A stretch of 64,000 bases of DNA from Chiua virens (taxonomy: Eukaryota > Basidiomycota > Agaricomycetes > Boletales > Boletaceae), in the NCBI GenBank assembly GCA_019787685.1, contig JAHNUO010000002.1, forward strand, positions 1-64,000, written 5' to 3'. The position numbers and the translations under genes are program-made. Below, piece by piece: positions 1-11,229 of the stretch. The number at the start of each line of letters is the position of its first letter. Within the stretch, counting starts at the first letter, position 1. Below the pieces are notes generated by a model. That model made no database searches. It was not told the origin of the DNA and worked only from the letters and a program-made list of their open reading frames with translations.

Positions 1-470
1 ATGGTTTACTGTACTTGAAGTGGCATGCTAAGCTATCAGTGATATGTGTGTTTAGTGACAATACGGATTCCGGGGGCGTCAGAGTAATAATAATATTGTC
101 ATGACCGGTTTACAAGTAGGTACTGTTAGTGATAGTCATTTACCAGAAGAACAAGATTTTCGTGACTGAAGTCATTGCGAATGCTACTATGATCGTCGTG
201 GCGGTGGGTAATTCCCCCCTGTGAGCTTTGCGGCATGACATTGTCAAAATACCGGAACTCCTATTCAGGCTTAACAACTAGCCAACTTGAAGGCCCTGTT
301 CCCCTGTTTTTCATATGGGATCATATGGAATCCGAATGGTTCACCCAAAGGTTTTCCGCTGGCACATGAAGTAGACCTCCGAGTATAAAAGATGCTTCAC
401 GGATGACCAAGCTCATCAATATCCTGCTCTCAGTCAAAGCGTCTCAGAATTATATTCAATATCCTGCACA
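1..470. other. Upstream intergenic region
   Basis: I see no gene in this stretch. Its right part is the promoter of the RlpA-like gene and carries a TATA element (listed separately). The rest has no recognisable coding frame or repeat. Confidence 0.5.
383..390 (+). promoter_or_regulatory. TATA box of RlpA-like gene
   Basis: The sequence gtataaaa lies about 80 bases before the ATG at 471, a usual spacing for a basidiomycete TATA promoter with a short leader. Confidence 0.55.
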
Positions 471-1029
471 ATGTACCAACGCACCTTCTTCGCCCTCCTC
501 CACGCCGCCCTTTTCCTCGCGTTGCCAGCGGCAACATCGCCAGTTGATCAGCAACTTGAAGCGCGGGCCGACTTTTTTGGCGAAGTTGGTCAACGTCACG
601 ATGCGCAGTACTCTGGTATTGACCGCCGAATATTTAGGGAACGTTTTTTAATGTTGGCCTGGGCGCCTGCGGCAAAACCAATCAGAATTCCGACCACATT
701 GTCGCCTTGTCCGTCGCCAAGTACGGCCCGGGCAAAGGAAAACATTGTGGCCAGGTCAGTGTGGCCAAGTGCTCGACCCCACTGGCCACTGATCTTGTGT
801 GTACTTCAGAAAGTTGTGATAACAAACACGGCGAATAAGAAAACAGCATCCGGGATCGTCGCTGATAAGTGTGAAGGCTGCAAAACCAACGATCTAGGCA
901 TGTCTATACTTCGTTTCTTTCGCAAGTAAATTTACTCACTTGTAATGTTTAGATATGTCTCCGAGCCTGTTCGACGAAATCGCCAATCCGGACACCGGTA
1001 GGATACCCATCTCTTGGCATTTCGCGTAA
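471..1029 (+). CDS. RlpA-like double-psi beta-barrel (barwin/expansin-like) secreted protein
   Basis: Four exons give a protein of about 131 residues: 471-584, 638-754, 810-897 and 953-1029. Residues 1-20 are a hydrophobic signal peptide. After splicing, the family hallmarks appear in order: GTFFNVGLGACGKTN, DHIVALS, KYGPGK.KHCGQ, then VADKCEGC, DLDMSPSLF and the terminal ISWHFA. This is the full double-psi beta-barrel of small fungal RlpA-like proteins, and the length is typical. Such proteins are secreted and thought to bind or loosen wall polysaccharides; no enzymatic activity is established for most of them. The third intron must use a GC donor (898 gcatgt) to keep the conserved Asp-Met-Ser-Pro run in frame. 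Without splicing the region shows only short unrelated frames. The assignment is firm, the exact role is not. Confidence 0.88.
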
Positions 1030-1866
1030 GAGACAGATTCCCTGAGTACATCATTCTCCATGCTTTGTTTTCCCCACGAGGTTGGCTGTTTGGGCTTTGG
1101 ACAATAGCAAAGTCAATTCAGGAAAATGCGTGGTAGAAGATGGATATCTTGTAAATTTAATCTATGTTTTCCTTGGGATTTAGGTTCACAATACAGTAGC
1201 TGTGATCGACGTACTTGTTATTTGAAACGGAATTGTGGGTGACTACACCGTCATAGTGTGCTATCCAGTTTGACGCCGAGGTAGAGTGACTTGCTGGGAT
1301 AAGGCGTCCCTCAGTTATCTTCACAAATCCATATTGGCTAGAAACGCATGGCCAGATGTCATACTGGACGCAGTGACCTCAAACACATTAGCAGCGACGA
1401 TCCATCCGCGACAACTCCGAGTTTCCGACTTGCCGCCGGCGAGCGCGCAACGTTGTGCAAAATGGACAACGATTCAACGAATCAGCGCAGCATATGCAAG
1501 TCGGTACAAACCTGCGAGTCACTCGGTAGAATTGTGTTAAAATACGATGAAGATCCGTTGAATGTTAACATGGACAGGTTGGTTTTGATGATGCATGCGT
1601 GATATACGAGAAGGCTTGCCTCAGCTGCCTCAGCTTGCCTGCAAGTCGGAGTCGGAAAACGTGTATGTGACCAACTTTATGTAAATGGGCTGTGACCAGC
1701 ACAAACAAAATGGGCGCATCAGATTTATATACACAATGTAACACACCGTCATATACCTGTCTCGAGACATTTGCTTGATCGCAAAATTCCAGAGGCCCGC
1801 AATCACGAGTAGACCCGCCGCGCGAACTTGAATTGAATGAAAACTGGAGAGAACAGCTCGAATAAT
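1030..1866. other. Intergenic region without recognisable gene
   Basis: Only short overlapping frames on both strands, none with a signal peptide, family motif or believable splice structure. It separates the RlpA-like gene from the hAT-like element. Confidence 0.5.
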
Positions 1867-1874
1867 AGGGTGCG

Positions 1875-2843
1875 TAGTTCCGCACGGAACACCGCGGTTA
1901 TTCGTCAAGGGGTATTGCGGGTACGGGTACGGTGTCGATGAGCCATCCCCTCGTGTACATCGTACCCGTATACCGCGGGCAAACGGTGTTCTACGGGTAA
2001 GGCTTGGTCCTCGGGATTAGTCGGGAATGTCGAGATCCGACTTGGAGATCTTACTCGATTAGCAACCCACACTTCGAACGGAGCGTACTAGATGTCCTAG
2101 GCAGTCTTTAGAGACAAACGTTTGATTGATTTCAACAATATTGTATCGGGGAACCTATCAGTCTAATCTCCATGGAGCGGCTCGACAGGATGATGTCACT
2201 CCAATAGGTATAAAGCAACGACACGGCGGTGCACGGGCTCGGTGATTTCGTGAATCGTGGTGCCTCCTCGAAAGCTTCAACTGCTCCCTCCCAAGCCTCC
2301 CGTGCCTGTTGCAGCCAAGGAAACAGTCCAATCCTGTCCAGCAAGGCCATCCAAGTCTGTTTCTCTGAGTCGGGAGGACTCCTCACGATCTGAGTCTGTC
2401 GCTGCCAATGCTATCAACCCAGGCCCTGCAGTTGACGACAGGGAGGGAAAAGCAACAGCAGAGTTAGGTAGGCTATTACCACATTGGAGTCCTATCCACA
2501 TTATCCTGACCATATTATTTAGATGCACTGAAAAAGACCTGGCGCTCTCCCATCTGCGATCACAAGCCGGAAGCGCAAACGAGATGATCATGCCAGTGCC
2601 TCAGACGAGGAAAACAATTAGATAGTACTTGTAATCTACGTATTATGTCTAAGTCAATCAAGCCGCTAGTACCTCTTGAAATACTTGGTCGCAGATACCC
2701 GCGGTGTCTGGAACACACCGCAAAACACCGCGGGACACCGCGAGACACCGTCATATTGACGTGTACCCGTACCCGCTACAGGTGCGGTGTCCGCGGGTAC
2801 AGGTACGGTGTTGACTAGGCGGTGTTACCCGTGCGGAACCCTA
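1875..2843. mobile_element. Non-autonomous hAT-like element (969 bp)
   Basis: The two ends are imperfect inverted repeats: left tagttccgcacgg...acaccgc at 1875 and, on the opposite strand from 2843, tagggttccgcacggg..acaccgc. Just outside lie 8-base direct repeats agggtgcg (1867-1874) and gaggtgcg (2844-2851), matching at 6 of 8 positions, the duplication length made by hAT transposases. Subterminal zones (1890-2010, 2690-2830) are packed with variants of gcggtgt and cgggtac in both orientations, also typical of hAT ends. The interior holds a Ser/Pro-rich and basic open stretch (2257-2625) but no RNase-H-like transposase core, so the element cannot mobilise itself. The hAT label rests on end structure and target duplication length. 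Confidence 0.6.
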
Positions 2844-2851
2844 GAGGTGCG

Positions 2852-3466
2852 TCACTTGTTGATCTGATTCGAGTAGTGATGAGCGTTTGAGTTCTAGGAT
2901 CTATTCTGAATTACCGTCACACTGAAAGCCGTTCATTCAAGGAAAATGGAGGTGTCAGCGCGCCAATTGGAATCATGGTATTCTGACAGCACAACAGCGA
3001 ATTCTTGGGTGAACGCGGGGAGCCATAATGTACCGTCACGGCTCTTCACGGACAACACGCAACGCGCGTCCACCATTTCACCAATATCGTTTCGACCAAC
3101 GGTTTGAAACAGTATGATTCGTCAAAGGAGGAGGACATGAGTCTGAGTGATATAGTGCAAGTTGTAGTTCTCGGAAATCGACTCACCTACTGTTCATCAA
3201 GCTGGTTATAGGCTCGAACCATTCAGTTTTCCGATGACCTCACTAAGCGGTTCCAACTGTCTAGTTGTCAGGTACGTTGGCTATCTGTTTCCGCCGAAGG
3301 CGATTACAAATATCAAAGTGGAATAGTCGAGCGCCGAGCCGCAACCCTCCCAGGATATGGCATTAGCGTTTCAGCTCCGTCCGACTCACACTCACTTTCT
3401 GTCGTTCTTCTTTGCTGTGCTTCCTTCCCGTTCTCCCTGTTCTCTAACTCGTAGCACGCACGCGCA
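2852..3466. other. Intergenic region
   Basis: No gene or repeat recognised. The last 120 bases are pyrimidine-rich and could be a promoter/leader for the uncertain ORF at 3467. Confidence 0.4.
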
Positions 3467-4036
3467 ATGTGTATTGCTGGTCATACGTGCATGGCAATGG
3501 AAGCTCCTTGTATTGTTGGCGTAGCGTGTGGATCATTCCTCCGCATTGCCGTCCCTCTGCCATTGACTCCCACCTATTTCGCCGGATGTGGTGGCGGTTG
3601 TTTCACTTCTCTTGTGAATTCTTACCAATATGCAGGTTCGGCGACCACCGAAAGGGATCAGAACGAGCCGCGTATACTGTTTATTTCGGGAATCACGTGG
3701 AGGCTTTACTCCTGCGCCCTCAAGTGGTCACAACCAGCTAATTCCTTTCCGACACGATCGCTGACGGCCTTGGCTCTCCGGATCTACCGAGATGTCGAAC
3801 AAACCTCCATCTCAAGGGCTTTCTGGGAAGACATAAACTCGATTAGACTCAGTGTGCGGTTCCTTTCGCGATTCGCGTGGTGTTTCGTCAACAACCCCAT
3901 CTCAAGTGCCGACACACCTCGGAAGTCTTGCATCCTAACCAGTCATTTCTCCTTCGGTATGAACCCTCAAGCATGCGACATGAACCACATTCCGTTGCCA
4001 ACGGATAGTTTCAACTTTTTGAGACTGGCAGTCTGA
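3467..4036 (+). CDS. Uncertain ORF, 189 residues
   Basis: An uninterrupted frame of 189 codons begins with an ATG after a pyrimidine-rich, promoter-like stretch. The translation is rich in Cys, Ser and Arg, has a moderately hydrophobic start and no motif I recognise. An overlapping frame at 3469 is open for 90 codons, so the openness may reflect composition. It ends 137 bases before the Kre9-like gene, inside what should be that gene's upstream region. It could be a lineage-specific gene, part of a spliced gene, or chance. Confidence 0.22.
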   Translation: MCIAGHTCMAMEAPCIVGVACGSFLRIAVPLPLTPTYFAGCGGGCFTSLVNSYQYAGSATTERDQNEPRILFISGITWRLYSCALKWSQPANSFPTRSLTALALRIYRDVEQTSISRAFWEDINSIRLSVRFLSRFAWCFVNNPISSADTPRKSCILTSHFSFGMNPQACDMNHIPLPTDSFNFLRLAV

Positions 4037-4099
4037 AACACACTGGAAGACAGTGGCGCGGATTCCAGTCATCCCCATCCTTCCTCACACTTCGGCGAA

Positions 4100-4107
4100 G
4101 TATAAAT
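4100..4107 (+). promoter_or_regulatory. TATA box of Kre9-like gene
   Basis: The sequence gtataaataa lies about 70 bases before the ATG at 4174 and is followed by a pyrimidine-rich leader. Confidence 0.55.
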
Positions 4108-4173
4108 AATTACGCCTCCCTCCCATTCTTTTCACTATCTTCAACTCTTTATTCAACCCTTTCAACCTTTGTC

Positions 4174-4714
4174 ATGATATCCAAGTACTTCGCTTCCTTA
4201 CTTTCACTTGCAGCCTTTGTACCACTTTCCCAGTCTTCTCTCTTGAAGCCCACTGAACTCGACGTATGGGTTCCGAGTATCTTTTACCCCCACGCCGGAA
4301 TCGTCTGGGAAAAGGGAGAGACACACAATGTCAAATGGTATGTTGACACCATTTTGTATGCGCTTGTTACTTATGTTACCTCCTTTGCAGGGATGCTAGT
4401 AACCCTCCATCCCAAATCACCAACCCCTACGGCAAGATATATCTCGTCAAGGACAATTTAATCCTTTTCGGCGCGTCTTTCACCTTGTCCACTGAGGAAC
4501 GTCACTAAGGGAGCTTACAGACCGTCAGCTGGCTAGTGATTTCGCTCTTTCGGGTGGTCAAGTTGGGGTCAAGGTCCCCACTGACATCGACTCTGGCATA
4601 TACCAGCTAGTTTGTGAGTCTGTTCGACCCGCATGGAAGCGGTTCACACAACTGATTTGATCACAAGTGATGGGTGACTCTGGAAATTGGAGCGACGAGT
4701 TTACCATTCAATGA
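4174..4714 (+). CDS. Kre9/Knh1-like small secreted protein
   Basis: The product starts with a signal peptide (residues 1-22, leucine/alanine-rich) and then shows the motif order of the Kre9/Knh1-type N-terminal domain: LDVWVPSIFYPHAG, VWEKGETHNVKW, DASNPPSQITNPYGKIYL, then GGQVGVKVPTDIDSGIYQLV and MGDSGNWSDEFTIQ at the end. This immunoglobulin-like domain occurs in fungal proteins linked to cell-wall beta-1,6-glucan assembly and in many small secreted basidiomycete proteins of unknown role. Introns interrupt it after the VKW codons (gtatgttgac...tttgcag, about 4338-4390), around 4475-4531 and at about 4614-4668. The middle intron borders are unclear: no canonical GT-AG pair I tried joins the two frames exactly, so a mutation or unusual splice site is possible. 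The length of about 135 residues fits the short class without a Ser/Thr-rich GPI tail. Confidence 0.75.
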
Positions 4715-5361
4715 GAACGAGAATTTGAGAAGGTTATTTTCGCTGCATGTACATACATGATGATCTTAGCGGACTGTGACTGCATACTTATTACTGATGA
4801 TAACATGTTTGCCCTATTGAGAGTATTACCGCCCCGGGTTCTTACAAAGGCCTTTTTTGCGATCGTGTGCTTCGAAGCACCAAGCACGGTGACTGAGCAG
4901 TGTGACGCTTCGACTCGGACACTGCCAGTGGAGGTCGGTTCGATCTCAAGTAAACACTTGACATGGATGGTTCGAGACCGAAACCACCGTTACACGCCAC
5001 CTCACGGTGCTTTGGTGGAAGGCTGCCCTTCGGACGGGGAACGATGTGATTCGCCGCATTCTGGATCTGTGACTTGAGATCGCCGTCTTGGAAGTCTGAA
5101 TCGTGGATGAGTCGCATGTTGCCGGCGTCGCGCTCTTTGACTCAACCATCGGTTTCACCTGCAACTGCAAGTCTTCGACATTACAACCATAATCCAATCG
5201 AGGATGTGATGAGTATGTATCATACTACTTAATACTTGAAGTCTTGAACGCAATTGAAAATGTCCGGCTGCCAAGTTACGTATTAGCGTACTCGGTTCTC
5301 AAAGAGCCACAACGAACCAGGCACGCCATGCACTTGGCTGTCCTTACTCAACGAGTCCGTC
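4715..5361. other. Intergenic region
   Basis: Several short open frames overlap on both strands (4757-5197), but none carries a recognisable motif. The stretch before 5362 should hold the promoter of the hydrolase gene; no clear TATA box seen. Confidence 0.4.
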
Positions 5362-6641
5362 ATGCTCCACCGTCACTTCGTCCTTGAACCAGACAGAGAC
5401 TACCCACTCTATATCACCGCCAAGCAGCTCTGGCACGCAGATTTGGAGCAGAACTGGGACGACCCGAACGCATTCACACTCATCCTCTTGCACTCCACTA
5501 GCTTTCATAAGGAAACATGGGAGCCTGCCTTGGAGCATTTCTTCGAGGAGATAATCAAGTATCCATGGTATCCGAAGATCAAGTGTGCATGGGTCATTGA
5601 GTGTCCCAATCACGGCGAATCCGCTGCGCTGAACTACGACGCGCTCCAGCGTCCTCCGTTTTACCGCACCTGTGAGTATGCGCACCCTTACTGTTGCTAT
5701 GAATGCTGACGGGTGCCGGACGAGTTCCAGTTGGATGCGAAAAATACGCACGAGCAGCACACCGTTTTATGCGCCACGCCCACACCTTGTCCACCCCAGT
5801 CGACTTTGATCGGGAGAAGCTCGTCGGTATAGGTCATTCCCTCGGAGGCGTGTGCATGTCCGTTTCGATGTTCTGTTCGCGTGTCCGCTTCCACTCATCG
5901 TTGCGAACCCTAGCTCGATTTTGCCGACGCTCGCGCCTGTGTTTCGGTTCTGTGCGTTGATCTTGATCGAGCCTTTGCTCAGTCCTGAAGGGCTAGACAA
6001 GTTGCGCGAGCTCCAACTGGGTCTGATCGAACTTGCGCGCGAGCGGCGTGACGTGTGGCCAAGTCGCGAGAGCGCATCGACGTATTTCCGTCAACGGACT
6101 CGCTGGGACCCGAGCGTGTTGGACAGCTACGTGGTAATCCTCTGGTCATGACGCGTTGGAGCAGATGTTGACTGGGTCGTTGTTGGACAGAAACATGGAT
6201 TGAGGGTTTGTGAGGGCGGCGAGCATGACCAGGCGGTGACGCTCGCATGCTCACGAGAAGAAGAAGCGGTGAGTCCCCTTTTATCTTTGATGGAACTGAG
6301 TGTGAGATGTTGTCAGACGATGTATGGGGACATGACAGGATCCCAGACGGGTATCGAGGCGTTGAACGAGCTATGCGCGACGACTCCTGTTGGGGTGATC
6401 TTTGGGAACAAGAACGATTACATGTGAGTGCCGGCGCTCTCTACACTTCAACTTGGAGGTGATGTATCCCAGACCTCGTCATGTACAAGATGTTCTTGTA
6501 GACCCAGCCTCGGGAAGACGCATTCAGGCCGTGAGTCGGATGGAAGGGGCGGGACACCTGGTTTGTCCAGAGCATGTGCATTCGGGATCACTCGCTGATC
6601 TCAACGTTGCTAGATACCTCAGCAAATACCGGCTGAATTAA
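5362..6641 (+). CDS. Alpha/beta-hydrolase fold protein
   Basis: Six exons can be joined in frame: 5362-5671, 5731-5851, 5914-6130, from 6192, from about 6315, and from about 6471 to 6641. The product shows a complete alpha/beta-hydrolase plan: TLILLHSTSFHKETW (oxyanion-hole strand and loop), CAWVIECPNHGES, then KLVGIGHSLGGVS with the nucleophile Ser in the G-H-S-L-G elbow, later GVIFGNKND (strand before the acid residue) and GAGHLV near the end with the catalytic His. The general layout resembles fungal hydrolases related to peroxisomal Lpx1, but there is no obvious PTS1 signal: the protein ends in RLN. The substrate cannot be told. The nucleophile elbow is interrupted by an intron right after GHSLGG, a useful check of the splice model. 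Confidence 0.8.
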
Positions 6642-7697
6642 GCCGCGTTCTCCTCGACATCTGCTGCAGACTTCTTACTCCCATTTCGAAAACTCCAAGC
6701 AAACTCTGACCGAGCATGCGTTCTCAGGGACAACGAAATCAGATGGATATGGTCACCGACGCTGTCAGCTTTACTCTAGTATACTTCTCAGAGGCCGAGC
6801 ATGCGGCATACAGAGGACTTTTGTATGTCCTTGGTTGGTGATAAGATCGCAAGCAATTTAGCTAGTATGACACCGAACAGATTGCCAGTGTACGATCACC
6901 GAGACTAGAATGCGGAGGAGGAAGTATTCCTCCGTCGTGTATGTAAGCTGAGAGTTTACATCTTTGGATTGCAGAGGTCCTGCCGTTTCGATAGAGAAGC
7001 GAACTCGAGAATTGCGCTAGTGCATTTCCAATAGAGGCAGCGAAGAGGCATTGTAAACTCGGTAGTGGCAATTGATGTTGCAATATTGAATATCCACCTT
7101 TTGAGCGGAGGGGTCACCTGTGGTTCGCTCATATTCCGAGAAGGGAAGCATATCAGGTCGCCGACTCACGATGTCATTCCAAGACATTTGCCTGAATGAA
7201 TGCATTACTCTGCGACCTGACGTCAAGCTGAGGACTTACGAGGCATCCATAATCCGATGTACATCGGCGTAGAATCTAGAGACAATCCCATGATTCAATA
7301 TACATTGATCACCCTACATCACATTCCGTGCAGCGCGTCTCGTCTCTGAAGCTCCCGATGGATGAGACCAATAGGGACTAGGTGGTGAGTATATGGTGAG
7401 CAATAGTGAGGCCTGCATTTCTGCTGGGTGTGGAATAGCAAGTGAAATCGAGATGCCTGTAACAATCTGCGACGGCTAGCATCAACTTGTCGTGAAGATG
7501 CGAAGATATAAAGGTTCAACAATCTTACCGGTCACCGAGGTGTATCCCTGCCAGTTCAACTTTCTGACTCGACTTTTCGTCTCTGTGGGTTGTGACATTA
7601 ATGAAGTCCTAAGCTCTCCATCGAAGACAAGGACCGTGCGAAACCTGAACTTGTCATACCTTCCTTTTCAACGTCTGTGCTTGCAGCAACGGGATCC
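6642..7697. other. Intergenic region
   Basis: About 1 kb with only short frames (for example 6862-7226 on the minus strand) and no family motif. The sequence gatataaag near 7503 might be a TATA element for the cyclin C gene, though nearly 200 bases from its ATG. Confidence 0.4.
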
Positions 7698-9182
7698 ATG
7701 GCCACTGATTTCTGGGCAAGTTCACACTAGTGCGCGGGTTGGATCAAGTCCTCACGCAGAATGTCGCTCACGGGAACATGTTAGCAAGCGATGGATCGTT
7801 GATCGCGCAACTCTCCACCGAGCTCGCGCCGACGACCTCCAATACGTCGACGACCACGACTACTTGAACTACTTTTCCATCTTCTTTGCCAACGGTGCGT
7901 TCAAATTTCTTATTCTACGCGCTATCCAGCAGTACCTTTCAAATAGTCATCACAAAACTCGGAAAGAAGTTGAACTTTCGGCAACGCGTAATTGCGACGG
8001 CCATCATCTTCTTTCGCAGGTTTTACATCAAGAATGCGTACTGCGAAACCGACCCATTTATCGTCATCGCTGCGTGCTGCTATGTGGCTGGAAAGGCGGA
8101 AGAGTCACCAATACATATCAAGAACGTCGTTGCAGAGTCTCGTTTATTCTTTAGCCGTGCGTCTCTCTCTCTTCTTCCGCGTACCGTCGGTGCATCTGTC
8201 TCAGAGATCACTTGAATGATACAGAACAACCTTTTGGGGTGAAGTCGTTTCCCGCCGATAACTCAAAATTGGCAGAGATGGAATTTTACCTCGTCGCCGA
8301 TCTGGAATGCGACTTGACTGTCTTTCATCCGTACCGCACCCTGATGGCTCTGTGCAGGAAGGAAAGCGCAGATGAGTCGATCGCTGAGGCGGGTGAGGTA
8401 GGCGTTGGGGTCGACGACGGCCCACGGTATTGGGGAATGGGCGAGGGACGATTGGAATTGGGTGATGACGCACTCCAAATTACATGGTACGGCGCTCGTA
8501 TTCTCTCCCACCCTCATTGGTAATCAAGTGGATAACCTCTAGGTCCATCATCAACGATACCTACCGATCTGACCTCTGCCTCTTGTATCCTCCACACCTC
8601 CTCGCCATCACTGCCCTCTACCTCACTCTCGTCCTACACGCTCCCACGAGGGACCTCCTCCAACCCAAGTCAACGCCGACCCTCCCCAACGACGCGCACG
8701 CTAACCCACTCCGCCGATCCTCCCGCCAAGCATCCAGCGCGTCCACGCTCGAATCAAAGAAACCACAGGACATCATCGGTTTTTTTGCAGGCCTCAACGT
8801 ATCCATGTCTCTCGTCGCGACGATCGCACAGGAGATGATCTCATTGTATTCAGCGTGGGAGCACTATCGGGAGGATGGAGATGTGGGAGGGACGGCGCAT
8901 AGTGCGTTTCGAGGGTCGCCGTATTCCTCGACGACAGGGAGGGGGAGTACGAAGCGGACGTTTTCGGAGAGTGGAAGTGGAAGTGGGAGTCGTGTGGGGA
9001 CGCCGGCGGAGGGATCGGAGGACGCGGGGAAGATGGATGGGGTGGGTGTGGTCACGCCGGCGATGCTCGTCCAGGTGTTGACGCGGATGCGCGAGAATAG
9101 GGTGTCTGATCTGGCTAGGTCGACGCATGGCCGACCGGTCGTCGTGGACAAGCGGCTGGAGCGAACACAAGCAGCGGGCTAA
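7698..9182 (+). CDS. SSN8: Cyclin C (Mediator CDK8-module cyclin)
   Basis: The start MATDFWASSHY is the classic cyclin C N-terminus, and the Tyr codon is split by the first intron (7730-7784). The next exon continues KRWIVDRA and NYFSIFFAN; after a second intron comes the first cyclin box, with LNFRQRVIATAIIFFRRFY and AACCYVAGKAEE. Later exons give FYLVADLECDLTVFHPYRTL, then SIINDTYRSDLCLLYPPHLL and GFFAGLNVSMSLVATIAQEM, the second cyclin fold. Cyclin C pairs with Cdk8/Ssn3 in the Mediator kinase module and in yeast (Srb11/Ssn8) controls stress and glucose-regulated transcription. Differences from the yeast and animal proteins are an acidic, glycine-rich insert (about 8365-8480) between the two folds and a long Ser/Gly-rich C-terminal region with low-complexity repeats. 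Motifs make this a secure identification. Confidence 0.92.
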
Positions 9183-9652
9183 ACGGCCACCGTGAGCGGC
9201 GAGGAGCCCCTCCAAAAATGTTCAGTGGGGCAGAAGAATAGTACAATCTTGATGGTGAAAGAATATAGCCGTCCAGCTTGAAGCTCGAGGAGGGACCGCT
9301 TACTGAGGACTGTAGCTAAACTCCTCGATTTCTCAATCTCCAACAAAGATATACCTTTTCTGTACTGTTTCAAGTGCCAGGATTTGACAATAATGCCCGA
9401 AATTTTGACCACTCATTCAGCACAAAATTCCTTTATTGTAATCCCCTACAGGTCTCTTAGGTACAAGTGGAAATACATGTCTACAGGATCTGCTAAGCTG
9501 ATCTTATTCAATGTTAAAGTTGTGATTGCTACAGACCTCGCAATTTTGGTGTTTCAAGTGCTGATGCGATGACTGTAACGGCAACCAAATGCATAGCCAG
9601 CCACCATGATAAAGGCGCTGTCTAGACAATTGCATTTTGCCAGTTAACCGTG
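9183..9652. other. Intergenic region
   Basis: AT-richer spacer with short frames only; holds the cyclin C 3' end and the promoter of the first flavin-reductase-like gene. Confidence 0.4.
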
Positions 9653-10670
9653 ATGTCACTCCCGCCTTTCGACCACGACAATCAAGCCAAGTTCGTAGAC
9701 CCTCCCAACCCGACTTGGTCGTACTGCCAAGCGGTCGACAGCACCGCTACAGGCCGTGCATGGCAGGAAGGCGATGAGAAGGGGTGGAAAACCATTAATA
9801 CTGCAGATTCCGATCGTCTGTAAGACGCCAACTTTTCATCGTATCACGGGTGTGACCTGAACAATGCGCAGCTATCTTTACAAGTTGATGATCAGTGGTA
9901 TCGTGCCCAGGCCGATCGCATTCGTCTCGACAATCTCTGATGATGGCGTGGAGAATTTGGCACCCTTTAGGTGCATGCTGCTTATCGCTCGTTCTGTACA
10001 GCATATTGATTCTTGCACTTGTCATTTCTGCAGCTGGTTCAACATGGTGGGTGTTACATTGTACGACCCTGCAGGCATGCCAGCTCACACCTGACCTCCA
10101 GGTGTCCAACTGGCCGCCAATCGTGGCCTTTACTTGCTCGAATGCTCCCACTCGGATTAAAGACACGACAAATAATGTCAAGAACGGCAAGGGGTTCACA
10201 GTGAACATCATCAGTGAGCCATTCGTAGAGAATGCAAACGTCACATCGCTCGATGCCCCTCCGGAATTTGATGAGTGGTCTATCAGTGGATTGACCAAAG
10301 TGCCCAGTGTATCGTTGTTTCGATTGTGCCCGTGTACATCACAACTGATTAATTGTCTCAGGTGCACGTCAAGGCATGCAGAGTCAAGGAGAGCGCATTC
10401 AGCATGGAGTGCGAACTTTTCCAAGCGATCGATATCGTCCACCCCACGAGCGGAGAGTGTACGGCCACGCACATACTGGCGCACGTCAAGTATATCCACG
10501 TTCGTAACGATATGTTGAACGAACGTGGGACGGTCGACATCACCGAGTTCAAACCTGTTTCTCGTTTGGGGGACATATCTTACGCTCGCGTCGGCGACGT
10601 ATTCAGGATATCCCGTCCAGTCTGGGCTACAGAGGAAACTAATATCCAGGAAGCTATTCACCGTCTTTAG
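9653..10670 (+). CDS. Flavin reductase-like (FMN-binding split barrel) protein, copy 1
   Basis: The protein begins MSLPPFDHD and, after removal of four short introns, shows the split-barrel flavin-binding core of the DIM6/NTAB class: LMISGIVPRPIAFVST, GVENLAPF, a tiny exon encoding SWFNM, then SNWPPIVAF, FTVNIISEPFVENAN, VKESAFSMECELFQ, THILAHVKYIHVRNDM and RLGDISYARVGDVF. These match the usual order: phosphate-binding PRPI strand, NLAPFS loop, NxxS/E turn, HI..GEV-like strand and the terminal R.GG.YA-like motif. Related proteins bind FMN and reduce free flavin or act as flavoprotein oxygenases; the substrate here is unknown. The next gene downstream is a clear paralogue in the same orientation, so this is a tandem duplication. 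Introns sit at the same places in both copies. Confidence 0.85.
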
Positions 10671-11229
10671 GACGCGTCATGTCCTGATACCCAGGCAAGA
10701 GATACGACAGCGCATTGGAGGATATCAAGTAGAGAGAGGAGCTTCCCGAGTCACTGCATAGTACTTGTTCAAACCAATACTAGTCGTCGTCGGTGTCACC
10801 AATAAATTCTCAAATCAAGCCGGACCCGATTCTGCGGGCGCATCAGATAAGTACATAGACTACGATGGTGATGGGAACCAGGCATGTTGGGTCGTCAAGT
10901 TTCAGCTTTTGCTGTCGCAATAAGCGCGCGAAATTTCCCTTCCCTTAATACCATTTCCAACTACTCTGATGACGATCGTTATTACCACCCACATCTTGCA
11001 CGCATTGACGGGTTCTGCGCACCTGCGGACGCTGCGCTCGAGTCCCGCACGTCTCGGTATCCGATCAGTGTTCCACCGGAACCACACCTCCACCAACTTG
11101 AACTCAGGTGCATCCACCATACTTAGCGCTCATATTCAATGTCGTCAGTAATGGACTGACTTGCGCATCTCGAAAGTCCATCTACCGACGTCGCGAGTCA
11201 CTTCCGAGAATAACACGCCCAACGCCAAC
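10671..11229. other. Intergenic spacer between tandem flavin reductase-like genes
   Basis: No gene supported; short frames at 10884-11151 overlap on both strands and lack motifs. The 3' part should be the promoter of copy 2. Confidence 0.4.

Noticed and set aside
4935..4965. tRNA-like B-box word (ggttcgatctc)
   Set aside because: No matching A-box, acceptor stem or anticodon arm can be built around it; no tRNA gene is supported anywhere in the window.
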